Assembly (NCBI GenBank): GCA_936432065.2 | Contig: OW386286.2 | Coordinates: 78,086,452-78,150,451 of the forward strand | Reading direction: 5' to 3' | DNA length: 64,000 nucleotides | Origin: Rutpela maculata | Lineage: Eukaryota; Arthropoda; Insecta; Coleoptera; Cerambycidae | Shown here: positions 39,475 through 53,307 of the stretch, one piece after another | Position numbering within the stretch: position 1 is the stretch's first letter | Layout: each line of letters begins with the position of its first letter | Program-made: the position numbers and the translations under genes | Notes under the pieces: generated by a model | What the model saw: the letters and a program-made list of their open reading frames with translations, nothing else | Told to the model about the DNA's origin: nothing | The model's database searches: none

Positions 39475-40140
39475 TTTTCTTTTTCTTCTTCTTTTAGCAG
39501 GGCGACGAAAGGTAACCGCACTCAGGCTTTGTGGCCCATTGTGCTCTAGCTACGAATTTATTGAATTCCCCCATTCAGGCCGGATTCTAACCAAAAGGCC
39601 AAAATCCTTCCTATGGGGGCATTCCTTATTTCCTCTAGCACCGGAAAACCAATGCCGAAGTGTTTGTGCCTCAAGTTCATAAGACTAGGGCAGGAAATAA
39701 GGACGTGGATGGAAGTCTCCTCTTCGTCTCCGCAGAATCTGTGCAGTCGGCCCTTCGGCAGTTCTAGCTCACAATTTTTCGCAGACTATCAGCGACCCTT
39801 ATATTGTGCAGGTGTTTTCTGAAGGAACCGTGTCCAGTCAAGAGACCTACGACGATTCTGATCTGTTTCCTGCTTAGTTGCAGGATTTGTTCTGCTGGCT
39901 TCGGCAAAGACCCCGAGATCAGGAGCTTGGCTTGCCGGAGTTCTGGGTAGGAGGCCCAGAAGTCAAAGAACTGGGACCGTGTCCAGTTTTCTACTGACTT
40001 CTTGGCATTTGATCCAGGGTAGCCAAGGGCCAGTTCCGGACCCAGTAGAGGATTCCGAGAGCCCCTTCTGGCCAGAGCGTCTGCCCGCTCATTACCCTGA
40101 TGTTGCAGTGGAAATATTGACAGCCGAACTATTTTCTCCT
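39475..40140 (-). pseudogene. LINE 3' fragment with RNase H end (GC-rich)
   Basis: On the minus strand from about 40140 the frame reads HQGNERADALARRGS, the end of an RNase H domain. It continues with NWTRSQFFDFWASYPELRQA, IRIVVGLLTGHGSFRKHL, and a terminal Cys-His knuckle around FCGDEEETSIHVLISCP, ending near GLNGGIQ (about 39560). The 3' end is an A/G-rich tail (about 39475-39497). Such an RNase-H-bearing C-terminus is common in insect LINEs of the I/LOA group. A few stops are present. GC content is clearly above the flanks, suggesting later arrival than the AT-rich surroundings. Confidence 0.65.
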
Positions 40141-40149
40141 CTGTGAATG

Positions 40150-41040
40150 CAAAACGGACATTGTGAATATGCAGAGTATAGCCTTTTTGTTCGTTTATGC
40201 GCTAGAACTGGGCGGGTCGAAACTTCACTCTTTTATACCTTGCCTTGGTTTGACATTACTTGAGTAGACATTATTCTTGTAAACCTTGTATAGAAAGTGG
40301 GAAGATTTAAGATCAAAAAATATAAGTTGAAAAAATTTCAAACGTGTGTATATCCATGGTTCACTTACTTTTTAAAATAGATCAATAATTGCTACAAGAA
40401 TCAACTTTCTGATGATTTCGAGAACTTATTAATTTGTGTGCTAAATCGTCCCAAAAGGATGACTTAATGAAGGCATAAAAAAAAATTAATAACTGAGTTA
40501 AAGCAAGTAATTCTGCACAATCGCATCAGTTTTGGGAGAATATACCAACTTATACTTAGAAAGTCTCGATTGACAGTGAATCAAAATGATTAAAGGACAA
40601 TGGTAGATAAGCTATACATTTTCGCCCAGTAATTTCACAACAATTCTCCTTAAAATCATTAAACGTTATTTATTTATGGTTGAACATATGATCTTTATGT
40701 TTATATACGTTTTAAATTTGAAAAACAACAGTAAGTCGTAATAACAGCATTTCAAAGTAAGCATGTTTGCAGTTTATTTGTAATTTAAATTTAAAGTTTT
40801 TCCGAAATTTTAATGTCTATTTCAGTTTGATGCGCTCGATGAATCAAGAAAATCTAACCTCATTTCATTGTTGAGTATTTAAGCTCTTAAATAATGGTCA
40901 ATTTATATTGGTTCATCAAACGCTTCAATGTATAAAAAACAAAATCTTTTCCGCGGGAGTCGTAGTGGTGTAGACAATGCGTGCGAATTTAAACATGTCA
41001 GCGCTCAAAACCACATATTGTGGTATGTATTTAATAAAAA
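40150..41040. other. No gene recognised
   Basis: AT-rich intronic sequence without supported features. Confidence 0.5.
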
Positions 41041-41044
41041 TATG

Positions 41045-41403
41045 TTTATCCACGACTATCGTATAATCATTGTATTCTACATTTAACAATTGTCAAATAA
41101 TGATAGTCATTATTCCAACCTAACTATAATGAACATAATCTCTAATTTTAATGCATTTTTGACCAACCAGGAACTAGTTGTTTTCATTTTAACGCATCTT
41201 TGACCAAGCAGGAACTAGCAATTTTCATAAGGAAACGGCGAATGCATGTTTTCATGTTTTCATTCATATTTTCATGTTTGACGTTTAACACGTCAACGTT
41301 TTACTGTAAACGAACTAAAGTTCGTTTACAGTAAAACGTTGACGTGTCAAACGTCACTTTTAAACGATTAAAACAGTTAAAATATGCGATAGTCGTGGAT
41401 AAA
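41045..41403. mobile_element. MITE with 17-bp TIRs and internal perfect-like palindrome
   Basis: TTTATCCACGACTATCG (41045-41061) and its complement (41387-41403) bound the element. Inside, 41280-41315 and 41320-41355 form a 36-bp inverted repeat with a 4-base loop and one mismatch. A ~30-bp direct duplication (GACCAA-CAGGAACTAG) lies at about 41161 and 41200. No coding; target duplication unclear. Confidence 0.65.
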
Positions 41404-41410
41404 TTATAAT

Positions 41411-41534
41411 ATTCAGCTCGCGTATAATGGCTATTACACGCTCGGATGATTTAAGACACGCCTTCGGCTGGTGCCGTAAACCTCACCATCACGAGTAATA
41501 ACCATCATTATACGCTCACTGAATAATCTAGTAT
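41411..41534. repeat. Small inverted-repeat element
   Basis: ATTCAGCTCGCGTATAATGG at 41411 faces an inverted partner ending in CTGAAT at 41534, about 124 bp in all. It sits just beyond the MITE at 41045-41403. Confidence 0.5.
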
Positions 41535-41539
41535 TCCAA

Positions 41540-42900
41540 AGAACAGATTTTTATTACTCGTCAAGACATATACTACTCGGAAAATATAACGACATATGAC
41601 ATGGCCGATGGGCGGAAAAAGGCTCTTATCTACCCTTGTCCTTTGTGCATAATTCATATATAGAAACCTAAAATTATAGATTATTTCCTTGATAAATAAA
41701 GACGGTATAGTTAAAAAACTGAAACTTAAAATATCTCATAACTAAGAAAATGCTAGATATGACTCTTTTAATAAGGCAAGCAGGTAACCTTGATAGATGT
41801 CATGCTGTCAAACGTGCCATACAGTAAAAATAGCCCATTTAGAATAATTCATCACAAAACGTTTGTCAAGACGATCGAAAACCGCGCTCATTTAGACACA
41901 ATCTATTTTCGGCTTACAATCTCTTACAAAATGGTATGTATGTTTTGTAGGCACATACTCTGCCTACACTGCAACCAATCAAAACTTAGCGCGATGGAAT
42001 AATAAAGGCCAACACAAAAACCTAATTCTCTGAATATTTCCCTCAAGAACTTGTGAGAGCATCCCTTGGAGGTACACCGCAATGCTTATGTGTCAGACAA
42101 TATTCGTTTTGATTATTTTGACATCACGTGAAAAATTCATAATTTTTTACCTTTTTCATATTTATGTCACGTTAGGTCAATTTTAGCTAGGCATACAGTA
42201 AGGTAGTTTTTGAAGTAGCGGGAATTTTTTGTATTACATTTTCTTTTAAATTGCGTCTAAAGTGTTATGAAAAATTGAAGAAATTCTGTATAAAATTTTA
42301 CAAGAAATTGTTTTCTGGGATTATTGTAATGGTAATTGAATTTGTTATATCTTTAGTTATATCAATACACTATTCAGCTATCACTAATAAAAAGATCACC
42401 TAGGTGCAGCGATGAAATTTCTTCACAGCGATGGAGTACGCCAGAAAGAAATTAAAAAAAAATTGCAATTTTTAAACCGTCTAAAATTGGACCCTAATAT
42501 TCAGTATTGTTGCTCTTAGGGTCCACTATTATGTTGTTCATTTTGGCCATCTAAGAATAAAATGCATATTAACGAAAAAGTTATTTGAGAATTTTGTTTA
42601 ATTACCGGTTACTTACAGTAACAGAATGGCGACATTTTCATTAAAAAAATGTGAAAACGCAATTTTTTTTTTCAAAACTTCTTGGTTTTTCATGCTACAG
42701 AAATAAAACAAATGATTTGAAAGCTTAATAAATGATCTTTAATTTTAGTTCATAGTGCCATAGTTTCAGGGATATTTAATATTTAAAGTAAATGCCTCCA
42801 TTTTATAGACGTTCGGACATTCTCCGAAACAAGTAATTATATAGTGCAGGTATTAGAAGTAGTTGAGTATGCAAAATGTGAGGACCACGCCAATATTCTT
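41540..42900. other. No gene recognised
   Basis: AT-rich intronic sequence without supported features. Confidence 0.5.
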
Positions 42901-43980
42901 GGCTAAAGATGTCGGTCTCGGATGACTGGGTCCGGGCAGGACTATTGCCCTTTACCCCAATACATCGCTGTAGACCGGGGACCAGCCTCGTGCAGGGCGG
43001 GAGAACTTACTTTACGTCGGCCCCACTCACAAATGTGAGCGGTGCAGACGATTTCGGCCCACCTCCCTGGGTCGTCGGCTCGTTGGACCTTGCTGGCTAA
43101 GGCCTCTTCTGGCGTTCTTCTGTCTTGATCTTCTTTTCTTCGCCAGCTTGTCCCCCCCCCCCCCCCCGGGAGTAGTCGTCGGTCAGTTGGGTTTTGGGTT
43201 TTTGGCAGGAGTGACTGCCGGTACACAGAATGCCAATTGACATCCTGTCATCCGGATCGTCCGTAGGGTAAGGATGAGCTATGTAGCTCGAGGAAGGGCA
43301 GACCTAAATGCTTTTGGTAGCATTTTCGGTCTGCCCGGAGCCAGGGGGACTACAGGTACTGGACGGTTGTTTGTCCGGTACCCGTAGGGTTTTGGGTGGG
43401 TGGTAGGGTGATCGTCATGTCTCTTCCGTGAGGTGTCTTCATCGAACGGTGGTATGTTTTATACTCACCCGTTATCCAGGATCTGCATCTTCGGCCGCTT
43501 GTGCTTCGGAGCGTCAGCTGGGTCAGAGTCAGTAGCCTCCCTGAGCAGCGGGTTCCCATGCTCCTCGGTAAGGGCTTATATCTTCTTGACTCTCTCCTTC
43601 ATAATTTCGGTGACTGGGGTGTACTCCAAGTCCCTGAAGATGTCCTCGTTGCGCACGAACCGGGGTGCGTTGACTGCTGTCCGGAGGGCGACGTTCTCCA
43701 CTCTCTGGAACTGTTGGAGGTAGCTTTTCGCTTGGTAGCCCCATACTACCGAAACGTACGTCAGCTGGGTCCGGATGAGTAACCTGATAAGCGTGAGCTT
43801 GTTCCTCAGGTTGAGTCTGCTCTGTCTGCCTCATCGAGTAGATTAGAGCTCTCGTCCTCCTGGCCTTTTTGACGATGGCTTCTGGGTTCAGCCTCCATGT
43901 TAGGCCTTTGTCCATGATCACGCCAAGGTAGTTGGCGGTATCGTGCCATTGGATGTCTTCACCAAACATGGAAACGTGAC
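42900..43980 (-). pseudogene. Jockey-like LINE 3' fragment (GC-rich)
   Basis: On the minus strand, 43969 onward reads MFGEDIQWHDTANYLGV and TWRLNPEAIVKKARRTRAL, the thumb region of a jockey-type RT. A frameshift leads to RNKLTLIRLLIRTQLTYVS and VVWGYQAKSYLQQFQRVEN, then ALRTAVNAPRFVRNEDIFRD. The last part is a long GC-rich region with a C-run on the plus strand (about 43151-43167) that has no stable frame. The catalytic core is missing. The sharp GC contrast with the neighbours marks an insertion. Confidence 0.65.
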
Positions 43981-44239
43981 CTGTGGGGTGTGAGGACCAG
44001 CAAGTATGTTCAGATTCTTATACCTAAGACCCTAACTAAAGGAAAAACCCATCTTGCCGGCAGCTGCGCCCTATGGTAAGTATAGCGCACCGTGCCGTTT
44101 AGTGTGCGTCAATCGACATAAAAACGTTGCGTTGAAGGCTCGCGTTTGTCGTATATACGTAATAAAATTCAATTTTCGTTGTTTTTGAGTGTCTACGTAA
44201 AGCGCGTCTTATTAAAAAACGTAAAAAAATCTCGTTAGA

Positions 44240-45960
44240 AGTGATAAATTTGAAAAGAAAAAGACAGTTGAAATGTTTGACATGTGGAAAATTAATGAGG
44301 AACAAAGATAAGCAACTTTTTGTGTTTCGAAATTCCAGCAGCCGAAAAAATTTTAGGTACTGCACGTATTAAGCAAGACCATGTTTTTACCCAAATTAGC
44401 ACTTGTCAGCGGCCTAAAGATTTATTTGCTATTGAAGTGAGATATTACAAACACTGTTATCGTGATTATTTAAGATTGCCGAGAAATTCTGAAAATCTAG
44501 CAGGTCGACCTTCTAGTAAAATTATCGGATCCTATAAAAAAAACGAAGTTTCACAACTTTGAAGTTACTCCTGCCAAAACAAATACAAATTCTTCCAACA
44601 AGGTATTGCAAGATATAACAGATATAACAATTTTTCAGAAATCATTCATGATGGCTTATCAACGTGGATTTGACACAAAAATATTAGCATCGTATGAAAT
44701 ATTATACTGCAAGTATCTCTTTGACACAGACGGATTTTACAGGAAATCATCAAAATCACAACTCACCTTTGAAATTCAAAACAATCGTATAACTCTGGTA
44801 CGAACTCTCAGCAAGACATTATAGATTTAAATACTCCAAAAATTTATATGGTTGTTGGTATGGCATTTGTTCATCAAATTCATTTAGAAAATTTCAATAC
44901 GTTCAGTGATTTTGCCGAGGCATTTTTCAAAAAGATAATGCTAATTTTTACGTAGACTGATGTGAAGAGAATAGATTTAATATTCCACAGATATGAAGAT
45001 ACTTCAATAAAATTTTTAGAGTCAAGATTTCGGAGTAAAAGCCAAATTATTAAAAATATCATAATTTCAAGTCATTCAACAAAAATTCCTACTGATTGTA
45101 ACGTTTTCTTTTCAAGCACTCAAAATAAATTACAACTTGTTCGATATATTTGCACTACTGCTCCAAAATATGCACAAGTAAAAGAAGACTGTGAGAAGTA
45201 CATTTGTGGAGGATTCGATGATCCAACAAAATGTTTCAAGCTACAAGAGTCTTCATTTTGTGAGGTACTTGAATTAAAATCAAACCACTTAGAAACTGAT
45301 TCAAGGATGTTTGAGTCACAAATTTCACGCAGTAAGAATTCAGTCTGCTCATGTTATTATCCTCAGTGCTGATACATATGTATTCATCTTGGTGATTTAT
45401 TACTGGAAAGAACTAGCAAATATTGGTTGGCTGCGTCTATGGTTCGACGGTTTTTATAAAAAGAAACATCTTCTAGGATGCCTGTTAGCTCCCGAATCTC
45501 TTGGTGAAAGCATATGTAATATTTTTCCAGCATTACATTCCGTAGGTGGTTGCGATACTACCAGTAGATTAGGCAGTAAAATACAATGCTTGACCCAAAT
45601 GCTGAACAATTAAAATAGTTAAAAACAGTTTGCACATGTTTTTTCAAAAATAAAATTAACTTAATTTCCCAAAACATAGGTTTCGGCTTTAATTCAATGA
45701 AAGTAATATGCATTCCAGATTTGCATTTGCATTTGTTAAGGGCTACAGTACAAACATTTATTTGGAAAAATGCTCATCAAACAAAATTGGAGCCCATTGA
45801 TTACTCTTTATTTGGCTATGAAAAGCACAATGGTGACTTATGTCCACGACATATGACAAATCCTCCTTTTTCAGAGTCACTGCTTCAGTCTCGTAAACGT
45901 ACGTCCAATGGGATATTTTCAATTTTTTTAAAATTTAGTTTTGGTGATTTATATCAAGTA
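44240..45960 (+). pseudogene. Family-X relic, copy 4 (longest copy)
   Basis: The start has a Cys pair (LKCLTCGKL, about 44266) and, after a frame change, FEIPAAEKILGTARIKQDHV and DLFAIEVRYYKHCYRDYL, a Zn-binding-looking N-terminus. Later frames give MVVGMAFVHQIHLENF (about 44848) and RIDLIFHRYEDTSIK (44965). CGGFDD and LKSNHLETDSRMF follow, then SADTYVFILVIYYWKEL, LHSVGGCDTTSRLGSK (about 45535), and finally LHLLRATVQTFIWKNAH (about 45730). The GCDTT and final block correspond to copies 1 and 3. At least four frame changes are needed. The Cys-rich tail is absent, and I found no flanking inverted repeats. It seems to belong to a subtype different from copy 2. Confidence 0.6.
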
Positions 45961-45989
45961 ATGTTATTATTTTAACGATTACTGCGTAA

Positions 45990-46935
45990 TCACTTTAAAC
46001 TAAAATAATAATTTCTTAAATAAACATAAGAAATAATCCCATCTAGACACAGATTTCAAATAATTTCACTTGGAGGGGAATAATTTAACCAATAACAGAC
46101 AATTTTCGCTTAGACTGTAACTATCTTATATGAATGCCAAATTGTGTATTTACTTTACATTATTTTAGCTATTTAGTACTTCTATTTTGCTCAATATCTT
46201 GAAAATCAATAAATATTATATGCATGTATTTAAAAGGAATTAAAAGGTATTTACGTTTGTTATTATTTAGAAGTTATCTTAAAAATGTAAACAAAACTCA
46301 TGGCGAGGATTATGTGGCAATATTATATAAAAATGGCTCTCCACCCCTTCCAACTTCGCTTGCGTGCTGTCAGTTGTTACTTCTTGTCACAATACAAGTG
46401 AAAGAGATATATTGGTTAGATTTATTTCTTGTTTGTTTATGTGGCGTTTTATTTTATTTTATATTCTATCAATAAACTATTAAGATAGAGTTGAATTTTG
46501 TGAAAGGAGATTCATCCAATTTGCCCAAAGTTGATTATGACATGATAGATTCTTTCTATAAACAAAATTTGGATTTTTTGTCGGAAAACGTGAAAAATCA
46601 ACACGACGTTATGTAACGCCTCCTAGTGGAATTGTTACAACATATTTTATATTCAATACTATCGACAGTATTATTTAGCGGTTTTCTGTAAGCTGGTGCG
46701 AATAATAGCGTTCCCCTAAAGGTCGAAATAGTTCACTTAGAGACCGACGCGACACTTTAATCGTTCCCCTCGGTGACGCGAAACAAATTTAACATTAAAA
46801 GGGTCTCCCTGTTCAGCGCAGTCGTGGTGGCCAGTAGTTTTAATGGCGTCGCGAACAATTATACAAAGTTGATCATTTTCTACCTAACTTTCAGAGCTAA
46901 TTAAGTTTTTATTTTATTTTAGGGTTTGGAAATTG
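45990..46935. other. No gene recognised
   Basis: AT-rich sequence, with a slightly more GC-rich patch near 46680-46830. No supported feature. Confidence 0.45.
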
Positions 46936-47579
<644 letters not shown>

Positions 47580-47580
47580 T

Positions 47581-47599
47581 TGGCGCAGTCGGTAGGATC
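47581..47599 (+). other. Primer binding site (tRNA-Ser type)
   Basis: TGGCGCAGTCGGTAGGATC starts two bases after the LTR. It matches the complement of a tRNA-Ser 3' end as used by 17.6/297-type elements. Confidence 0.85.
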
Positions 47600-47853
47600 C
47601 GTAAACATCATCAGAACAAGAAGCCTAACTGGTAGTGAAGCGCAAAAGAACAAGGACAACATCTGTAGAAGGTGCCTAACTAGTGCGTGTACACCTGCGA
47701 GAACAAGGAGACCTTCCTCACTGGTGGTGGCGGATCCCAATCCCTTGACGAACGAAGAACCTATCCATGGAAACGAAACTAACGTAAGTCATTTTAAGAA
47801 TCATCTCGTACCATTTTACTATTTTATTATTTTTCGCAACTTATTTTATTAAA

Positions 47854-48077
47854 AGTGTATTACACTGCTAATACACTCGGCGCACAAAGCCAGTTCTCTT
47901 GTCAAAGTGAATCCATTCCTTTACAAACGCAACGAAACAAGTTCATTTAAGTTTATTTATTTTCGTATTACACTGCTAATACGAAACATTGTGTATTATA
48001 CAGCTAATATACAATCCATTTACGCACGCAACGTAACAAGCTAATTTAATTTAAGTTCGTATCATACTGCTGATACG
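47854..48077 (+). other. Leader hairpin cluster H1-H4
   Basis: Four inverted repeats share a six-base loop. H1 47854-47877: AGTGTATTA pairs with TAATACACT, loop CACTGC. H2 47961-47986: TTTCGTATTA with TAATACGAAA, loop CACTGC. H3 47988-48015: ATTGTGTATTA with TAATATACAAT (one G-U), loop TACAGC. H4 48058-48077: CGTATCA with TGATACG, loop TACTGC. The stems differ in sequence yet stay paired. H2 and H4 sit at the end of a diverged ~110-bp repeated leader unit (ACGCAACG, AACAAG, TTTAAGTT). The leader is where gypsy carries its insulator; no function is shown here. Confidence 0.85.
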
Positions 48078-48121
48078 CAACCAATCTTTAATTCAAATAA
48101 TCTCTAAATACAACAGCAACA

Positions 48122-49627
<1,506 letters not shown>

Positions 49628-49677
49628 ATACGCCTCCCCATACCCTATTAATTGTAAATTGAAAGAACCTTTACTAT

Positions 49678-50553
49678 ATGAAAGATGCAACTGGTAAATT
49701 TAAAATTCTAATTGATACAGGCGCAGGTATATCAATTTTTAAACCTAAAACAGCTGAAAATTATAGACGTAGATCTCCCGAAAATGTAATTATTCAAGGC
49801 ATTACTGATCAGAAAATTTATATCAACGAATCTGTTCTCATCCCCTTTTCAGAAGAATCACACAAAGTTTATATCTATAATCTAGATATAGATTTTGATG
49901 GACTACTAGGCGCAGACTTTTTAGAACATTACGAATGCCAAGTAGATTTCAAAAACAAACAACTAGTCACGAATTTCAAAACCGTGCCATTATTTAAGGT
50001 CACGGAAGAAACTACTGTAAATTTACCCTTACAACCAACTACAAATTCTACCATTAAGAATCAAAATGTAGGCAACATAAAAAATTTAATTCCTATCGAA
50101 CCTCGCATGGAAAAAATCTGTAAACTGAAATGTAACCTGCGAAATACCGAGGCTATACTGTTAGCCCAGGAAAACGAGAAAGTACGCTTACCAAATGCAA
50201 TTGTCAAAATCGATCACAATGGAGAATTATTAACTTCAATAATAAATGCAAACGCTATTCCAAAAACCATAAACTTTTCAAATCTTAACCTAGAGCCAGT
50301 ACAAAAATTCAAGTCAATTTTTAACTTAAACGCGCAAAACTCTGACCAACAACTAATGACGGACAGATCCTTCGAAATCAGGAACGAATTGCGCTTGGAT
50401 CATCTAAACGAAGAAGAGGCCGAAATAGTAACGCAGCTTTGTTTAGACTTTCAAGATATATTCTGTTTAGAAGGAGACAATTTGACCTTTACTAATGAAA
50501 TCAAACATCCTATTGACACCGAAAATTCCCGACCGATATTCACTAAATGTTAA
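49678..50553 (+). pseudogene. pol: Errantivirus pol, protease and RT N-terminal part
   Basis: The open frame contains the aspartic protease motif LIDTGAGISIF, with its catalytic Asp near residue 13, and DGLLGADFLEHY (the flap/ALG-like second motif). It continues to NEIKHPIDTENSRPIF at the start of the RT. It ends at 50551-50553. Compared with the family, about 15-20 residues that should follow are missing, and the RT continues in another frame, so a deletion with frame change lies near 50547. The protease itself shows no damage. Confidence 0.9.
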
Positions 50554-51389
50554 GTCAAGGTATTATTCAACCCTCGACCTCACCTTGGTCCTCTCCTGTC
50601 TGGGTAGTTCCAAAAAAACTGGACGCTTCTGGTAAACAGAAATGGCGCGTTGTAGTCGACTACCGCAAACTCAACGAGGTTACAATTGATGACAAATATC
50701 CTCTGCCCAACATTTCCGATCTTTTAGACCAACTTGGCAAATGCCAATATTTTACAACCTTAGATTTGGCTTCTGGTTTCCACCAAATCGAAATTAATCC
50801 CGCAGATATTCAAAAGTCTGCTTTCACAGTTGAGAACGGTCATTATGAATTCGTGCGAATGCCATTTGGACTCAAAAATGCTCCATCAACTTTTCAAAGA
50901 GTTATGGATAACATCCTGTTAGGTATTCAAAACGAACGATGTCTCGTCTACATGGACGATATCATTATTTACTCTCCTACAATTCACGAACACATTTCCC
51001 GTCTAACTGAAGTCTTTAAACGCCTTCAAAAAGCCAACCTCAAAATTCAACCAGACAAATGCGAGTTTCTCCGCAAGGAAGTCGCTTATTTAGGACATCT
51101 CATTACAAAAGACGGCGTAAAACCGAACCCTTCGAAAGTTGACGCTATCTTAAATTTCCCTCAACCGAAAGATCCAAAAGAAATTAAATCATTTCTAGGC
51201 TTAGCCGGATATTATAGGCGCTTTATCCCTAATTTCTCCAAGATAACCAAGCCCCTAACAAAACTACTACAAAAAGACATACCATTTCTCTTCGACAATG
51301 ATTGTATAAATTCTTTTCAAAATTTGAAACAAACATTAACAACAACTCCGATATTAATTACCCTAATTTTGATGAAACTTTCGTTCTAA
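50547..51389 (+). pseudogene. pol: Errantivirus pol, reverse transcriptase
   Basis: This frame carries the RT core: SPVWVVPKK, YRKLNEVTIDDKYPLPNI, FTTLDLASGFHQIEI with a catalytic Asp, FVRMPFGLKNAPSTFQR, and the catalytic YMDD of LVYMDDIIIYS. The thumb (AYLGHLITKDGVKPNPSKV) and connection (KSFLGLAGYYRRFIPNFSK) follow. A single-base-type frameshift near 51355 moves the reading into the next frame. All RT catalytic residues appear present. Confidence 0.95.
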
Positions 51390-51775
51390 CCACTGATGCG
51401 AGCGCATTTGCCGTCGGCTCAGTGCTGAGCCAGGGGCCTATTGGCAAAGATTTACCCATTGCCTATGCTTCTAGAACCTTGTGCAGTGCAGAAACTAAGT
51501 ATTCAACGATTGAACGCGAGCTTTTATCGATAGTATGGAGTGTAAAGCACTTTAGACCATATCTGTACGGTAGAAAGTTCAAGCTTGTAACCAACCACAG
51601 ACCACTCACCTGGCTATTCTCTATAAAAGACCCAGGAAGTAGACTTGCCCCTTGGCGACTCAAATTAGAAGAGTACGACTACGAAATAATTTATAAACCA
51701 GGCAAAATCAATAAGAACGCGGACGCACTCTCCAGAATCAAAATTAATCATTTTTCCGAATGTTCCAAATTCTAA
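51302..51775 (+). pseudogene. pol: Errantivirus pol, RNase H
   Basis: It continues RT in a different frame: FVLTTDASAFAVGSVLSQ (first Asp), ERELLSIVWSVKHFRPYLYG (Glu), and then TNHRPLTWLF, where the family has Asp at the position of Asn. One active-site residue is therefore changed. The end has GKINKNADALSRI, the usual RNase H-to-integrase linker. Another frame change lies near 51765. Confidence 0.92.
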
Positions 51776-53295
51776 TTCTAGCCGCGAATGACGAAGAGTC
51801 AGACGACGACGAAAACCCAGACGATAACAACGAAATCACTAACGAACAAATTTTCCGAGAATTTGAAACTTTCACCAACCTATATAAAACAACATCTTTA
51901 ATAGATTATTCAAAAATCAAAGCCTCAAACAAACAACTCTTATACCGAGAACATAAAGATATTATAACCTCCTTCCAACAAAATAACTTACAAGATCTAC
52001 ATCACAAAATTATCGAGGACATATTCGAAGAAAACCCCGAATTTCATAACAATAAAATCAATATTGTATCGAGCAAAACAGTCAGACATAGGAGATATTT
52101 TATCATCCCTCTACCTTTTGATATCGTATCTGTAATTGAACATCTATTTTTGGTACTATTTAAAAACCAAGATGTTTTAGATCTCTCTAAGACATACTTT
52201 GTCGAAAATAACTTAGACCTCCCCATTCTTGAAATCCTATCATTCATTTTTGCGGAAAAAGACTTAAAAGTAGTAATTTGTCAAGATATCGCCAGAACCG
52301 CCGACGAAGATGAAATTCCAATTATATTGGAGCAAAATCATTTTGGTAAAAATAATCTACACCGCGGAATAAATGAAACAATTCGAAGAATCAGATAAAA
52401 ATACACTTGGCAAGGTCTAACTAAAGACGTTGAAAATTTTATAAAAAATTGCGAAACTTGCCAAAAGACGAAAGTATGCCGGAAAAACCTTAATAACTCT
52501 CTAGTAGTCACGGAAACCCCAAGAACACCATTCGAAAGAATTAATATCGATCTGTTTGAATTCCCAACTCGAAATTACGCGTTAACTATTCACAAATCCG
52601 CAAAATCCGTCGTAAATACCTTGTTGTTATACTTTCAACATTACGGTACCCCGCTAAGAATCCATTGCGATTACGGTGGCGAATTTGACAACCGTTTGCT
52701 CAAAGATTTCTGCACCCTCTACGACATAAAATTAACTTATTCAAGCGTAGGACATCCCCAATCGAACGGATCAATAGAAAGATTTCATGCTACCTTAGCT
52801 GAAATGATAAGAATTCATAAAACTGAAAACCCGAACGAACACCCGTTCACGATTTTACCATATGCAGTAATATGTTACAACAATTCGGTAAATAAAACAC
52901 ACGGTTTCACCCCATATGAACTTATCTTTGGTCATACGTCCAACAGACCACCTGAAACTTTATATAACCAAAAAGAGTTAATAACCAAATACGTTAGAGA
53001 TTTAAACAACAGAATATCCCACTACTATAAAATAGCCCGTAGTCGAACACAATCTCAAAAAGAGAAAGCAAAAGTTCGTTTCGACAGAAGTGTTCCCCAA
53101 AAACGATCTGAGTACAAAATAGGTGACTTAGTTTACGTAAAAGAATCACAAATCAAAAACAAATTGCAAAACAAATTTAACGGTCCTTTTAAAATAAAAG
53201 AAATTTTTCAAAATTCTGCTACCTTATTAAACCTCGAAACGAAACAAGAAACCAAAGTAAATTTTGATAGAATGAAACCATATACTGAAAATTAA
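51760..53295 (+). pseudogene. pol: Errantivirus pol, integrase
   Basis: An acidic linker is followed by the Zn-binding His pair region (NHFGKNNLHRG) and Cys pair (CETCQK). An in-frame TAA at 52396-52398 lies between them, and the frame is open on both sides. The core has Asp in INIDLF, Asp in HCDYGGEF and Glu in SNGSIERFHATL. The first two are only about 40 residues apart, some 15 fewer than usual, so part of the core is deleted near 52600. The C-terminus has NKFNGPFKI (GPY/F-like). It ends at 53293-53295. Confidence 0.92.
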
Positions 53296-53307
53296 ATTTA
53301 TTTTCAG

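Noticed and set aside
43154..43226. Glycine-rich frame on the minus strand
   Set aside because: Caused by the C-run within a decayed LINE.
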